Assembly (NCBI GenBank): GCA_027946375.1
Contig: JAPEUT010000149.1
Span: 1-64,000 of the forward strand
Reading direction: 5' to 3'
Origin: Neodidymelliopsis sp. IMI 364377
Lineage: Eukaryota > Ascomycota > Dothideomycetes > Pleosporales > Didymellaceae
Length of the DNA: 64,000 nt
A program made the position numbers and the translations under genes. The notes below the pieces were generated by a model. It did no database searches. It saw only the letters and a list, made by a program, of their open reading frames with translations, and was not told the origin of the DNA. Below, in pieces: positions 44,921 to 57,459 of the stretch (its first letter is position 1; every line of letters starts with the position of its first letter).

Positions 44921-46659
44921 ATGGCTCGCTCGCTCCCACAATGCGTCGACACGGTGATCATCGGTACGTTGCTGCAAGCCTGGGATCATTTTCGAGCGAC
45001 GGCCGCTGATTAATAGCAGGCAATGGCCCCTCGGCTCTCATCCTCTCCTACATCCTGCACGGCCACATTCCCTACTACATCGGTGGTCACTATGACAGCA
45101 TCCTCGACGCAAAACTCTCCAAGGACGAGAATCTACTACATCTGACGTCGAATTTGTACGCGCATTTTCTGTCTTCGCTGCGGTACTCAACACAGGCCTT
45201 GCCGGTCAATACGCTTCTCGATACTCTTATTCGGCCGAATGCGGACACCGAGCTCAATCCAAAGTCGTGCGTGGAGTGGCGCTACGAGCCCAACAAAGCT
45301 ATCTCGCATGTTGCTATTGGAGACACTCAACAAGTGGGCGGTCAATGGGCAGACAACCCCGTGTCTGCGAGCGCTGACATTGGCACACTGAGTTATGCCG
45401 AGCAGCTCTCGCTCCCAGGATACTCGTACGCCGACCATCTAGGGAGAGTTGAGAAGGAAGATGCTTGCGACTTTGTGCGCCCCTCCCGGACAGAGTTCGC
45501 CGACTACCTGCGAAACTACCCAGAAGCTGTAGGGATCTCGGACTCGGTATTCACAGCCACCAAGGTCGAAGATGTGTATCGCATTGCAGACGGGTTTATC
45601 ATTGGGTCGCTAGGCATACGATGCAAGCATCTGGTGCTCGCCTCTGGCATCTTCACAGTCAATATTCCGCCGCCTCCACTGCTTGCGCCTATTGCCAAGC
45701 TAGATTCAAAAGAGGCGCCATTGCTGGTAGTTGGATCTGGGTTTTCTGCGGCAGATGTTATCATCTCGACATCGCCAACCCGCAGAATTGTCCACATCTT
45801 TCAATGGGCTCCAGACAAGCGACCATCACCACTGCGTGGCTGTCACCACTCAGCGTACCCGGAATATGCAACTGTATACCGACAGATGAAACTTGCTGCC
45901 GTTACATCCACCAAAAGCCGTCCAGCACGAACACCGCTTTCGCGTCGCAAATCAACAAGTAACCCTTTCTTCAGCCAACGCGATTGGTCTCTTTACGAAG
46001 GCTTGCCTAACGCTGAAATCACCCACGTCTCCACTTCTTCCACCGGCCTAGCAAAAGTAACTGTGTGTCTTGCATCCGGCGAATACAGTACATACGAAGT
46101 TGGTGGCCTAGAATATGTTGTCGGCCGTCGGGGTACAATAGATTTCCTCTCTCCTTCCCTACAAGCGGAGATTCTTCCGCCGACAGAGCTCGAATCCACG
46201 TCCTCGACGAAAATCTCTGGTCGTACACTTCGTGCTAAAGCAGAAGCTTCTCTCGAGATCGCAAGGAACGTGTTCATAACTGGAAGTTTGACCGGTGATT
46301 CTTTGATACGTCATGCAGTAGGTGGATGTGTATTTGCTGCTGGAAGAATATCAGGCGCCATCCCATCCACGTACTCTCCCGAGATGAGCCCATCATTACG
46401 TGGCACAGTGAGCCGAACAAGCTCGACACCGAGATCTGAAAGCCCAACCTCCGACGAGTCAACAAATACAAGCCCTACCTCAAGAACGGCAAAATCAGGG
46501 TTGACAACACCTGGCGAGCTGACAAACGGGCATGCCGATTTGCACTTGGATCGACGGAAGCTCACTCGGAGTGTTGAAGAGGCGCATGCTCAGAACCGTT
46601 TCTGGGTAGATTCCGGATGGTGGGCTGGTGGTTTGGGACCTAGGAGAGTGGACAGGTAG
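44921..46659 (+). CDS. OSGIN-like FAD/NAD(P)-binding oxidoreductase
   Basis: Two exons, 44921..44963 and 45020..46659, giving 560 aa. The 56-bp intron (donor GTACGT, acceptor CAG, phase 1) interrupts the FAD-binding motif: exon 1 ends in VII and the junction codon gives the G of GNGPSA (residues 15-20). A second dinucleotide-binding motif, VVGSGFSAAD, is near 252-261, as in flavin monooxygenases. The order VIIGNGPSALILSYIL, then VGGQWADNP near 120, resembles OSGIN1/2 proteins. Residues about 285-305 and 440-520 are Ser/Thr/Pro-rich and look disordered. An upstream ATG at 44892 runs into a stop, so 44921 is chosen. The substrate is unknown; siderophore-type N-hydroxylases are distant relatives. 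Confidence 0.82.
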
Positions 46660-47497
46660 CATGTACGATAGATAGGTGTTATGTACATAGTGCAAATGTA
46701 CATACTGTCGCGTTTGAAAGGAAACAGATAAATAGATCCTCGTGAAGTACCTCAAATGCTGTGCACCTTCACCGTTGCATGTGCTTGTGAATAGTATTTG
46801 TTCGGACCGAGATAGATACTGCTCGCACGTCGATTAGAGCGTGAACCGCGAGCAAGCTACATACGAATCCCATCACCACCGTGCTCGGTATTGAAGTTTC
46901 GGTCGACTGAATGCTGTTCGTGCGGTGCGTGGCAGTCTCGGACCTACAATGTCGATCCCAAGCCATGTGCGTGCTACCGCCGCGAATAACCTCACGTCAG
47001 CATGTCTTCGTCAGAACGTGGGCCAAGCTGCGGCACTTTCCTATTACAAAGCATCTAATGTCTGTCAGCCTCAGCCTCAGCTCTACTTGACTCTATGAAC
47101 AAATTCGTTCCGGAGCCGCGCACATGCAGCCCATTTCTAGCCGCTTCTACCGTCTACGCTCGTATGGTCGCTACGTCCGAGATGACTACAGTGACCAAGA
47201 ATTATGATGAGAGCACGGTTACAAAGCGACAGCCGCAGCTCAGGTACAAAGACAGGCATTTAGCAACCCCGTCTTTGTTGATACAAAGCTTGAACCCATT
47301 GATCGTTGAAGCTTAACAGATCCACACGGCACCATTCCTGTTCAGTAACCTCCCCGCAAACTCTCTAGCTCCAGCCTTACTCAGCTCTCCGTCAGCACCC
47401 TCACACCCGCTATCCTCTTCTTCCACAGGAATTGCTTCGGCACCCAAGCCGTCGATCGCATACGGTTGCGTAGAGGTCATTCGAGCGACTGGGTTTC
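46660..47497. other. Intergenic region between two plus-strand genes
   Basis: Contains the 3' flank of the OSGIN-like gene and the C/T-rich leader of the BTB gene (about 47330-47490). No supported coding sequence. Confidence 0.45.
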
Positions 47498-49779
47498 ATG
47501 TCAGGTCCACCCGGCGCATCATTCAATCGCGATTTTGCATCTCAGAGCTCTGACCAGGCAGGTCAATACCCACAACAAGCCTACAGCCGCTACGATGCGC
47601 CTGAGGGCAACGCATATGCTCAAAGAGACTATGCGACCCCAAACCAGGCTTTTCAACAAGATCAATCCTTATTCTATGCAGACATCAGTACAGCGCAGTT
47701 GCAACATGTGAATTTAGGACAAACCCCTAGTTACCACAGCTTCGACACTAATACCCAGGCGGCCTGGGACTGGAGACAACCTGTGGACTTGACTGACTTG
47801 CCAAATCCACACAAACCACAGGCCAAGGGGGCACATGAGCTTAATGATCGTGAAAGCTCCGCGAGCCACTTCAACATTCCGTCTTCCGTCAACCCACTGT
47901 CACCTCCACCACGACCGCTGCCGCAGAGACCGGTTATGCAGACAGGCATGAAGCGTAAGTCGGACTCTGAGCTGCAGCAAGCAGCTCAACAAAATACATA
48001 CGAACAGAACAATCCATCGAAACGACAGGCTATGTCACGCGCCTCTTCCTCAGCTTCGCAAAGCTCCCGTACACCTACAGTCCACGCCGACACTCAGCCG
48101 TCACCAGCGGCCCCGACAAACATCGCACACGATGGACAATCGAGTTTATACGGCAGCGGCGGAGCACAGCGGCGTGGAGGGGCAAGCAAGGGTACTGGGC
48201 CACAAGGACGAGAGATTGATGTCTCTGAACCAAGGAAGGTGGTAGATTCATCTGGGGCTGGGGATTTGCTACCAGCTGGGAGGGTATTTCCTATACAAAT
48301 TGGCTCCGCTTTGTTCAGGTTGTCCGGCGCATCGCTATGTTCTGATGGTACGTGAGAAAAGCCTTCCACGTGAACTATAGAGCTAACATTTCAAGAGCAC
48401 CCTCATACTTTTCTCATTTCTTCGTTGAGCAACTGCACAACAGCGGTGGTCGCACCAACGACGTGAGAACTTTATACATCGACCGCGATCCCGAAATATT
48501 TCGTGATATTGCGTTGCACTTGCAGGGTTACCACATAATTCCCCGGGATGCTGAGCACTTCGTGAAGCTATTCGCAGACGCCCAGTTCTATTCCCGTACG
48601 TCCTCTTCTCCGCTCAAATCACTCACACTGACCGCTCCAGTCCCCCGCCTAACTAAACAACTCTTTAAAAGCGACATCTTCATCAGCATTGGTGGCGAAT
48701 CGTTCCGGATCCCGCGCGACACCTTCTCGGCACCAGGCGACTCTCCCAACTATTTCTCTCTTGGCTTTTCACAATGGTTCTCCACGCCCGCTGAAGTCTT
48801 CCCCGGCCTGGATCGTAATGCTCTCCTCCGACCGCCTTCCATCTCGCCGCCGTCTGTACCTAACAAAAGTGGCGAGACCTTTCGCGAGCTGGTGAAGATG
48901 CTACAAGGCTACAATGTGGAAATCAGAAGTGAAGTGCATAGGAGCCAACTGCTAAGAGATGCGCGCTACTTCCACCTCAAAGGTATAGAGCAGAGACTTG
49001 TGCCACACGAGATTAGCTACAACCTCAAGCGGCAACAATCCGAGATCTTGATAAGACTACAAGACATCAGACAATCCGGCATCTCCTTCACCCCCGACAC
49101 ACCATCCACCGGCACCTCAAGCGGCCCCTCCAAAACCGGCTCAATAACCTACGCGCGTCCTTACACCGACGACGCCAGCTTATCCCCCGTCCTCATCCTC
49201 GAAACCTCCACACCCGAATCCTCAACCCTGCACTTCCACCTCCCCTTCCCCCCTACATCAACAAGCAGCATCGCAATACCCGGCCATGCCACTTTCCACG
49301 CCGATACCCTCCGCCGCATTACGTCGCTCTTTTCCGTCATCGCCTCGAAACTCGGACTCCCTTCCACTCAGCCCCTAGGCCTCATGCGCATGCAGACTGG
49401 TGCCGGGCTGGCGGCACAGACCCCCTCGCCAGCGACTTCGGGCGTCAGCGATACGAGGGTGCGGGTCGTATTGGATGAGGACTGTGCGGTGATTCTGAAT
49501 GGGGTGGCGGCACAGGTGGATATTGACGATGAGGGCAAGCTTGATGTGAGGCAGGGCGCGCAGTGGGTGGGTGGTGGTAGCGATGAGGGGATCAGTGGTG
49601 GAGAAGAAACGGAGTGGATTATCAAGAGGGCGCAGTGGCGCGTGAGGGTCGAAGAGGTGAGCGGGGAAGAGGAGGAACAGGAGAAGAAAGTGCAGGTTAT
49701 TCTGCACGGTGTGAAGATCGAGGCATTCACAGAAGAAAGAAATAGGAATGCGTCGAGAGGGTTCTTGGGCGGCGCATAG
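47498..49779 (+). CDS. Protein with two BTB/POZ (K-channel T1-like) domains
   Basis: Two exons, 47498..48347 and 48398..49779, giving 743 aa. The 50-bp intron (donor GTACGT, branch GCTAAC, acceptor GAG-adjacent AG) joins in phase 1, inside the first BTB fold: GASLCSDAPSYFSHFF. The N-terminal 260 residues are Gln/Ser/Pro-rich and disordered-looking, with a KRKSDSE basic patch. BTB-1 (about 264-330) and BTB-2 (about 345-440, beginning FISIGGESFRIPRDTF) are T1-type. A beta-rich C-terminal part follows, with many Ser/Thr and Pro. BTB domains oligomerise and often recruit cullin-3. The role of this fungal type is unknown. No membrane segment is present, so it is not a channel. Confidence 0.8.
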
Positions 49780-50534
49780 GAACAAGTTTTTCAGATCGAA
49801 ATGCTCTGGCGATGCTGGACAATGAGTAGAAATGTGATAGCAATGCAATGTAAATGTCTATGCTCCTCATCAAGTACCACCATGCATAAAGCACCACAGC
49901 GTAGGTCGGCAATCAACAACTTCATACATCGCCCATGCTCCTACCATTTTAGAACCCCGACTTTAGTCTGTCTCTAACAGTCGCTAATTGATATGCTAAG
50001 CTGTACATCCGCTGAATCGAAGCTTCTGGCAACATGAGAAACATCTCCACGACCAAGCTCTCATCTTACAGGATAGGTGAGAGGTGAGTATGGCTTTTGA
50101 CAGTTAGAGGGAGCATGCAAGATAGGCCCATGGTACGTCTGTTAGCCTATAGGTTTGTAAAAGCATACAGCGTGGTTCTTGCTGTAATGGATATACTGTT
50201 AGAGTTCTGTTAAAGACGTCCAGACCCCAGTCAAGGGTGGGCGAGCTGTAGTACTTCTTTACATGACAGGTTGTGTTATTAAGGGCTCCGTCTATTGTGC
50301 AGCTAATCTCATAAAACCGTACTGTTACAAATGCCACTTGTGGCGGGATGAACGTACAAGTAGCTAAGCGGCAGATCAAACGCAAACACATGAACAGAAA
50401 ATGGGAATATAATCCATGCCAGCCATATGCAAAAAAGACAGACTTTTTCCGTGCACTACAAAGTCTCCCTTTAAAGACCCAATGTCGTGGCTGTCCTGGT
50501 ATCATCGCTCCACCACCTCTTCTCACTCGACCAT
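49780..50534. other. Convergent intergenic region
   Basis: Lies between the stops of the BTB gene (plus) and the phosphate-carrier gene (minus). The minus-strand frame seen here is an extension of carrier sequence past its real splice site, so it is not a gene. Nothing else is visible. Confidence 0.5.
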
Positions 50535-51752
50535 TTAGTTGGTCTTGGAGATCTCTACACCACCTGTAGCACCAAGTGCCTTCTTGATGTCGCCTGCTCG
50601 CCGTTAGTGCTGCTAATGATGTTGCTGGGACTGTTGGAGACTTACCGTAGATGGCGAACTGACCAGCGGTCAGGGTACCGACCATAAAGAGACGGGCACC
50701 GATACCGCTGTAAGAGCCACGGAGACCAAGCTCCTTAGCGATCTTGATCAGACGGCTGGTGGTGCCCTCACCGGGCTCACCCTTGGTCTTGTTGATCTTG
50801 GACAGCATAGTGTCGGCGGGCTGGGAGATGATGGCAGCGGCGAAACCGGCGATGAGACCGGAACCAAGGTTGTAGACGGTCTGCATGCCGTTGGAGGTCT
50901 TGCTCTTGTCGACGATGGTGTAGACGGCCTCGTTGACCTTCTCGAAGACGACGAACTTGGCGCAGGTGTAGGGAATCCTTTGTGGATGTCAGCTCAATGA
51001 AGTCTAGAGGAAACTATGGACACTTACTGCTTGAACAGAATGGGACCGAAACCAGAGTAGAAAGCGCCAACACCCTCGGTGCTGAGGATCTTGCCGAAAC
51101 CACCGATCAGACCGTTGGCGAACTTGGGGTCGGAAACGAGACGGATACGGGTGGCCTCAAGAGGGCAGAGAGCGATGTCAGCGATGAACTCGGCGCAGGC
51201 GGCGGAACCGAGGTAGACGGCAGTGCGGTTGTTGGAGGCAGTCTCGTAGCCAAAGGTGTTGATGGCCTGCTGCTTGAAGAACTCGTATCCTCCGAACTTG
51301 AAGGCACCCTGGAGGAAGTAACCAGCGGCGGTGGGACCGAAACCGGTCCAGACGGCACCAGCACCCTCAGTGGCAATGACCTTGCGGAAGCCACCGATCA
51401 GGCCAGAGTTGTAGGTGACGGGGTCAAGCTGGATCCTGGTCTTGACGCTGCGAGAGTGTTAGCTATGTGAGCGCAGGGTTGCTGGTGTGCAATGCAGCTG
51501 TTGCAGTGCGCCGGACAGACGCCAGCGCAGCCATTGGCACGCATTGCAGCCACTTGGACGTGGAGAGACGTACACATCGACGGGAGTGAGAGCGCCGTGG
51601 GTGACGGAGCAGCAGACAGCACCAGCGAAAGCGAAGCGCGAGTACAGGTCAAAGCCGGAGGGCGCGGTGGGATCGACGTGAGCAGCGATCTGGGCCTTGG
51701 CGGCGTCGACCTTGCTGGAGCCGGTGGAGGTGGGAGGAGGAGCGGTGGCCAT
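50535..51752 (-). CDS. MIR1: Mitochondrial phosphate carrier (SLC25, MIR1-type)
   Basis: Four exons, complement(51574..51752), complement(51028..51447), complement(50646..50977) and complement(50535..50593), giving 329 aa. Introns are 126, 50 and 52 bp, all with GTACGT or GTAAGT donors. The three carrier repeats show their signatures: PVDVVKTRIQ, PLEATRIRL and QPADTMLSKIN. These are close to the yeast Mir1 motifs, so phosphate is the expected substrate: phosphate/proton symport into the matrix for ATP synthesis. A Thr/Pro/Ser-rich N-terminus of about 30 residues precedes repeat 1. The C-terminus ends in GGVEISKTN after the last splice. Pic2-type copper/phosphate carriers are the nearest alternative. 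Confidence 0.93.
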
Positions 51753-54079
51753 TGTGAAGTGCGATGGAACAGACGACAAAGGGTTGAGTGGAGAGGTTGA
51801 TGGTGGTGATGGTTGTGTTCAAGGTTTTCTGAAGATAGGAACCCGCTGCTCTTAGCGCCAGTTCCTTTCTAGGAGCCGTTCCCTTCCGACCGGGCAACCA
51901 ACAACGCCCGATCTCCTACTTTGTCCATGCACATCCAATCACGTCACTGCGCATTACGGCGTGCACGCTCAACAATTGCCCTTAATCGCTCACGGCTGTT
52001 TATAAGCCATTGCCCTCTCGCATCTTACAATTCGATCGTACTCAACACATCAGTGTCTCCTGCCAGCTTCGTCGTTTCCAACAACACCAGTCTTGAGATT
52101 GTCACATGTCAGCACGGTTCTCCGGAAGAAAACTTGAAACAGTAGCGGAGGCGACAATTGCGACTCCAAATCCTACGAATCGTGGCTCACCGAAAACACA
52201 TGTAACGACATCATCGACGAGCAAGAGCTTGAAAAGAAAAATGCAGTGATACGCTTGTATTACTCTCTCTCTACTGTGAGCACGCTGCATGCCTTGAATG
52301 CTCGGCAACCGCTCTCTCGACAATATTCACATCTCCGGCAAGCTTCATATAAGCATCGTCAGACATGTTCAAGAGTCCTGCTAGGCTTCTCGATTATGTT
52401 CGTGCGAGCGAGCATCTCACCAGTCATGCTGGTGGTAAAGGAGTTCCTAAAGTCGGACGTGTTAATTCTACCTTGTTGGTGTCAATCAACAGCCAGCGCA
52501 TTTAGATCATCGTTGATATCAGGTATTGCGATTTGAATGTTCGCCCACATAATCACCACCCATGGCATCGTGGTCATCCGTTTTCGATTGAATATGACGT
52601 ACTCTCATCCCAGAGATTGCCTCGACGAAGGGGAGCGAGGAGGTCTTCAAGGGCCTCATCCCGCGGCCCACGTCCTTTGCGGATACGGTCGAGTACGGCG
52701 GTATCAAGCGCTTCCATTTCGGTACTCCTCTTGTTAGACGCTATCGTACGATCGTAGCCAAGTCCTGAACTTGGCTCCATCCGGGCTTGCTCCTGTTCGC
52801 AAAGCTGCCGAAGCCACGGTCTGCAGAATCGTAGGTCATCTGCAGACCTACACCTGAGCACAGCTTGGTTCTCACTGGAATGGGGCATGTTCTCGGTGCT
52901 GACCAAGACATCGTTGTGATCAGATTAAGTATCAACATCCGAATCTTGCAAATATTCTAGTATGAGAGCTCTACTGATTGATCGTGTACGTCTTCCAGGC
53001 TCTCTGCATTTAGACATAGCTTCGAGCGATGCATATACTGTCGGAATGACGGTTCAAGGTTCTGCATCTCTCGCTACTGAAGGCTCGGTTATAACATCCT
53101 TCATGTGATGGCAGAACATCACTTCCAAGAACCAATTCATCGAAACGTCTTATGAAGATCATTCAAGTGTCTCGGAGGAGTGTACTTGTACACAAACGTA
53201 TGCCATCTCAGCCTAGCGATTTCGTGCGCCGAGGGCTCAGACTATTGGTGGCCTCACTATAACAGAAATTCTGACCGAATTGGGGCCCTAGACATAGACT
53301 GACTGACTATACATAGACTAATACAAAACCAAGTGCCATAAACTTGTATATATCTTACAGTACTATAGCATTGCAATATACAGAGTCTTTCAAGATATAG
53401 CGAAACAACATGACGCACAGGAGTACGATCCCCAGCGTTTGTCTGATATCCGGATCCATGCAGCAGATCCATATTAACGGTCCGCGATCAGGCTGTTCGG
53501 TTAGGGTTGCCTGTTGAACAAGGATTATGCACCTGCTGTTTTGCCTTGTCGTACGACACCGCAGAGCCGTAACAAGGAGATGTTACGTGCACTTGAATGT
53601 TCTGCTAACGGAACAGGCTAACGGGACCTCTTCAACAAATTACCTTGCCATGCTGTTGTTGTAAGAACACACGCAAGCTGGACTTGAGGTGCGGATCGCC
53701 GATCACGCTGGCTCCTTCCGGAAAGTGACAGATGGTTAGGCCGACCAATCACAAGCATATCTACAAATGCTGTAGAGCGTCTCGCAGAACGACACAATCG
53801 GCGCAACAGCAGCGCCGTCATTTACGCATGCCATGCACGGCATCAGCGCCCGCGTCGAACAGGGCCGAAGGTTCTCGCGATAGTACACCGTCTCTTGACG
53901 CGTGATCTTCAGATCCAGACTCGCACCTGCCTCGTGCACAAGCAGGGTCGGGACTGGTCAATTTTAACTCCCGAGCGCCCGCTTTCTTAAGTTTGCGCCT
54001 CGAACCCTTCTGCCAAACTTTCCCACGACTCCCTTTCTGCCCTGCATTTGCATCTTCGACGACTCCCTTGCTGCTCTCC
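51753..54079. other. 2.3 kb divergent intergenic region
   Basis: Between the phosphate-carrier start (minus) and the MFS-transporter start (plus). 51753-52130 is promoter-like with C-rich runs. Positions 53240-53420 are AT-rich with TATATATC-like words. One doubtful small frame (52574-52888) is listed separately. Nothing else is supportable. Confidence 0.45.
52574..52888 (-). CDS. Doubtful small ORF, 104 aa
   Basis: An ATG-initiated frame with a charged, soluble composition (MEALDTAVLDRIRKGRGPRD in the second half) but no family I recognise. It lies alone in a promoter region and shows no clear splice partners upstream. It may be a relic or chance frame. Confidence 0.2.
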   Translation of the reverse strand: MPHSSENQAVLRCRSADDLRFCRPWLRQLCEQEQARMEPSSGLGYDRTIASNKRSTEMEALDTAVLDRIRKGRGPRDEALEDLLAPLRRGNLWDESTSYSIENG

Positions 54080-56006
54080 ATGTCTCTAATCCAGCATGTC
54101 ACGCAACAAGAAGGAACTGATCGAGAAGACGCACTCGTTGACCTGTTCTTATCGCCGATAGACCGACTGAACAGCCGAGAGCAGGCATCGGAACGTCGCC
54201 GGCTTTCGCTCTCCAGCGTCAACTCGAGTGTAGGCTTTTTGCACACAGGCAAGTCTGTGAGACGTGTCATCAGCTATGACACTCTCCACAAGCCCGACGA
54301 ACCTGTCGCAGGAGACATTGACGGTGGCATTACACAGTACAATGTGTCGACCTTCAAACGTGCCGGTAAGTCTTCCGTTCCGGACCGTGTCCCATGACCT
54401 CTTACTGAAGATCTACGCAGCGCAAGTCTTTGCCACCGTCCTCGCCTGTTGGTTTGCCAGCGGCATTGTTTTTGGTTTTGCGGCGTTGAAACCAATTCTG
54501 ATCAAGGAGGGCGTCTACCGCAATCTCTGTACGCAAGAAGAGCTGGATGAAGATATCGAAGTCTGCTACGAACAAGACTTGCACCTGAACTTTTTCTTCT
54601 CGCTCGCATCTACTACAGCTAATGTCTCTGCACTTCTTGTTGGAACAATGCTGGACCGTTATGGGCCTAGGGTCTGTTTTCTTGTTGGCTCAGCGTGCCT
54701 TGCTGCTGGCAGCATTATCATGAGTCTCGCATTTCAGATCGACGAGTTTGATGGCTACACAATCGGAAATTTCTTCCTCGCGCTTGGAGGCACATTCGTG
54801 TTCTTGCCATCGTTCCAGATCGCTAACGCTTTCCCAAAGTACGGTGGCAGTATTGTTGCGCTTGTCACTGGCGCCTTTGATGCATCCGCAGCTGTCTTCC
54901 TCTTCTACAGGCTTGCATATGAAGGTACTGATGGCGCCTTCAAGCCTCAGACATTCTTCCTTGTCTATCTCATCGTTCCGGTAGCAATCGTTATCGCGCA
55001 ACTGACCTTCTTACCTACTGAAAACTACAAGACTGCTCCACAGTTGGAGATGAAGATACAGCGCGCTGAAGAAAACGCTCGAGATATCCACACCTCAGAC
55101 GAGGATCTCCCAGACGACGAAGTATGGAGGCGCAGGAAGAACCGCAGCGCACGTCGCCGCAAGAGGCTGAGCAAGCTCGATAAGCTTATTGGCGACGATG
55201 TGACAAGAAAGAAGCGGGAAGAGAAGCAGGAGCAACACCTTGAGGCGTCAGGAGTCTGGGGTGCTCTGCACAACAAAACCGCTGTGGAGCAGATGCTCAC
55301 TCCCTGGTTCATTCTCCTAGCTTTGCTTACTGTCATGCAGATGGTGCGTATGAACTACTTCATTGCATCGATCAGGGAGCAGTACACATACATGCTCGGA
55401 TCCACCGAATTGGCTACCCTCGTCAACGAGTTCTTCGACTGGGCACTGCCTTTGGGTGGAGTCCTCAGTACACCCTTCCTCGGCATGCTTCTTGACAACG
55501 TCAGTACTCCTGGCGTTCTGCTCATCATCGTCATTATCGCCACTGCCATCGGCATCATTGGTTCTATCGGCGCACTGTGGGCAGGATACATCAACGTCCT
55601 TCTCTTCGTCTTCATGCGACCCCTTTACTACTCAGCCATGTCCGACTACGCGACCAAAGTCTTCGGCTTTGCAACATTTGGCCGTGTTTACGGCACCATC
55701 ATCTGCTTTTCTGGCCTGATCAACCTATCACAAACCGGAATCGACGCTCTCACGAAACGCACTTTCAACGGCAACCCAGTCCCTATTAATGCCTTCTTAG
55801 CTGGAGCTGCGTTCGTCGTCGGTATAGCGCTTGTTGTCTATGTTACGGTACAGGTATACCGGATGCGCAAGAAGCTTGACGAGGAGGATGCTCTGACCGT
55901 CACCAACACCGATGTCGGGAGCATCATGGAGAGCCTGCTAGAAGAGGATGAGCCAAGAGACTACGGCAGTATTGCTCCTGGTCGCACGTCCAGAGAGTAC
56001 GTCTAG
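54080..56006 (+). CDS. MFS transporter of the SLC43/FMP42 type
   Basis: Two exons, 54080..54365 and 54421..56006, giving 623 aa. The 55-bp intron (donor GTAAGT, branch TACTGA, acceptor CAG, phase 1) separates a cytosolic N-terminus of about 95 residues from the first membrane helix (QVFATVLACWFASGIVFGF). There are about twelve helices. An MFS loop motif DRYGPRVCF follows helix 2, and a long Arg/Lys/Glu-rich central loop (about 315-395, with RSARRRKRLSK) lies between the two halves. The sequence around LKPILIKEGVY is that of fungal Fmp42-like proteins, relatives of SLC43 amino-acid facilitators. The substrate is unproven. The start at 54080 is chosen over an in-frame upstream non-ATG extension. 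Confidence 0.85.
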
Positions 56007-56513
56007 CCACCAGCGTAGCAAACCACATACAGACGCCTGCCGTCTTATACACTTACAGTCCGACGGATATACCCTTGTTTACAACGCATTATCACGTTTC
56101 AGCGACGGAGTCGGTTTTTCACATCTGTGGCATGTCCCATTTACGGTTTACGATGTTTTGCATCTTGATTCTGTCCCAGGTTGTCAAAAGTGGTTTTGTT
56201 ATATTATATTTTGTTGTTATTGTTGTGATGAGCCTGTCAGGTTGTACTGCATATACTAGTTTTGGGGTGTTTATGTCGGTTTCTTCAAGAACAGGTTACA
56301 AGCGCTAATAGTTGAGCTCGAACTACTCTCTGCCCACCTTTAGGTGATCCTGGAGGTACTCAAAATAAATTGATCAGTACCCTATTACAGCGAATTCGTA
56401 ATGTAGTATTTCAGAGACGTAAGAGCTCGCAAAGACAGTATCAAACTCCCTTATATGCCTCCGTTCAAGCCCATCTTTGCACAACCCACAAGGACCACTC
56501 TGGTATCCTACAC
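56007..56513. other. Convergent intergenic region
   Basis: Between the stop codons of the MFS gene (plus) and the GST gene (minus). A T-rich stretch lies at 56190-56260. No coding signal. Confidence 0.5.
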
Positions 56514-57459
56514 CTATGTCTCAGAGAAAGGAACGAACTTCTCTCCACTAGCCTTCTCCACACTCAGTCCCGCCGCCTTGTAACTCTCTGTCTGCTGCAA
56601 CCTCCTCACATACTTGTACAGCGTCGGGTACGTCTCCTCCGTACAAGCCTTCTTCTTAACCGCACCCTCAAGCGCAAAATGCATCATGATATCCGCACTC
56701 GTCAGTTTCTCCGAGCAAAAGTACTCGCCCTTACTAGGCGACGTAGCCAGATAAGTTTCCAAGAAATCAAGATGATTCTTCAGTTCCGGGTTAGTGTACG
56801 ATCCATCCACCTTGTTCGCTATGCCAGAGACAATGGGGCGCAGGAAGAAGGGGACAGGTGCAGAGCGGATGCCTGAGGTGATTAAGCTGACGATGAGGGG
56901 CGTCAGGAAAGAGCCTTCGGCGTAGTCCATGAGGAATTTGTGGCGCATCCAGGATTCTGTTTCGGCGCCGAGAACGCCTTGTTGGCCATCTGGGTAGCGC
57001 TGAGGCACTAGCTGGGGGCCGAAGTGGTCGCAGAGGTAGTCGAGGATTGTTTCGCTTTCTGTGACGATGATCTGGAGTGGGTCAGCTGATATATTCGTGT
57101 CTCCCATTGTTGTATGTACGCACCTCCGAGTCAGATCCAGCAGGCGTGATACCAATCGTGGGCGAGCGTCCCAGAGGGTGGAATTTCTTCAGCTCTGGGC
57201 CGGCGCGACCTTCTTTGTCGCGCTTGAATACCTCGATGTTGTACTCGAGCTTGAGCTCCTCGAGGAGCCAGATGACTCGCTGCGCGCGAGATTTCTCGAG
57301 CCTGTGGATATGTTAGATCGTGTCTTACAAAAAGAAATGTGAAGCATGCAACAGTCGAGGAATTTGTGGTTGGAGAATGGAAGTAGGTTGAATGGCTGCG
57401 TGCATGTGATTTGCGACTCACCAGTAGACCGTGATCTTTGCACCTTGCTGGTTGGACAT
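56514..57459 (-). CDS. Glutathione S-transferase
   Basis: Three exons, complement(57422..57459), complement(57124..57301) and complement(56514..57071), giving 257 aa. Introns are 120 bp (donor GTGAGT, acceptor CAG, phase 2) and 52 bp (donor GTGCGT, acceptor CAG, phase 0). The first exon codes for only 12 residues plus part of W13. The thioredoxin-like N-domain (about 7-90) holds the YWLEKSRAQRVIWLLEEL start, KFHPLGRSPTI and the glutathione-binding ESETILDYL. The C-domain is all-helical to the end. The layout fits the fungal GST group around Gtt1: membrane-associated or cytosolic glutathione conjugation or peroxide detoxification. The exact class is uncertain. Confidence 0.9.

Noticed and set aside
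50104..50645. Open extension of the phosphate-carrier frame toward 50104
   Set aside because: A GTAAGT donor at 50645 and a CAG acceptor restore the known carrier C-terminus; the extension is intron and 3' flank.
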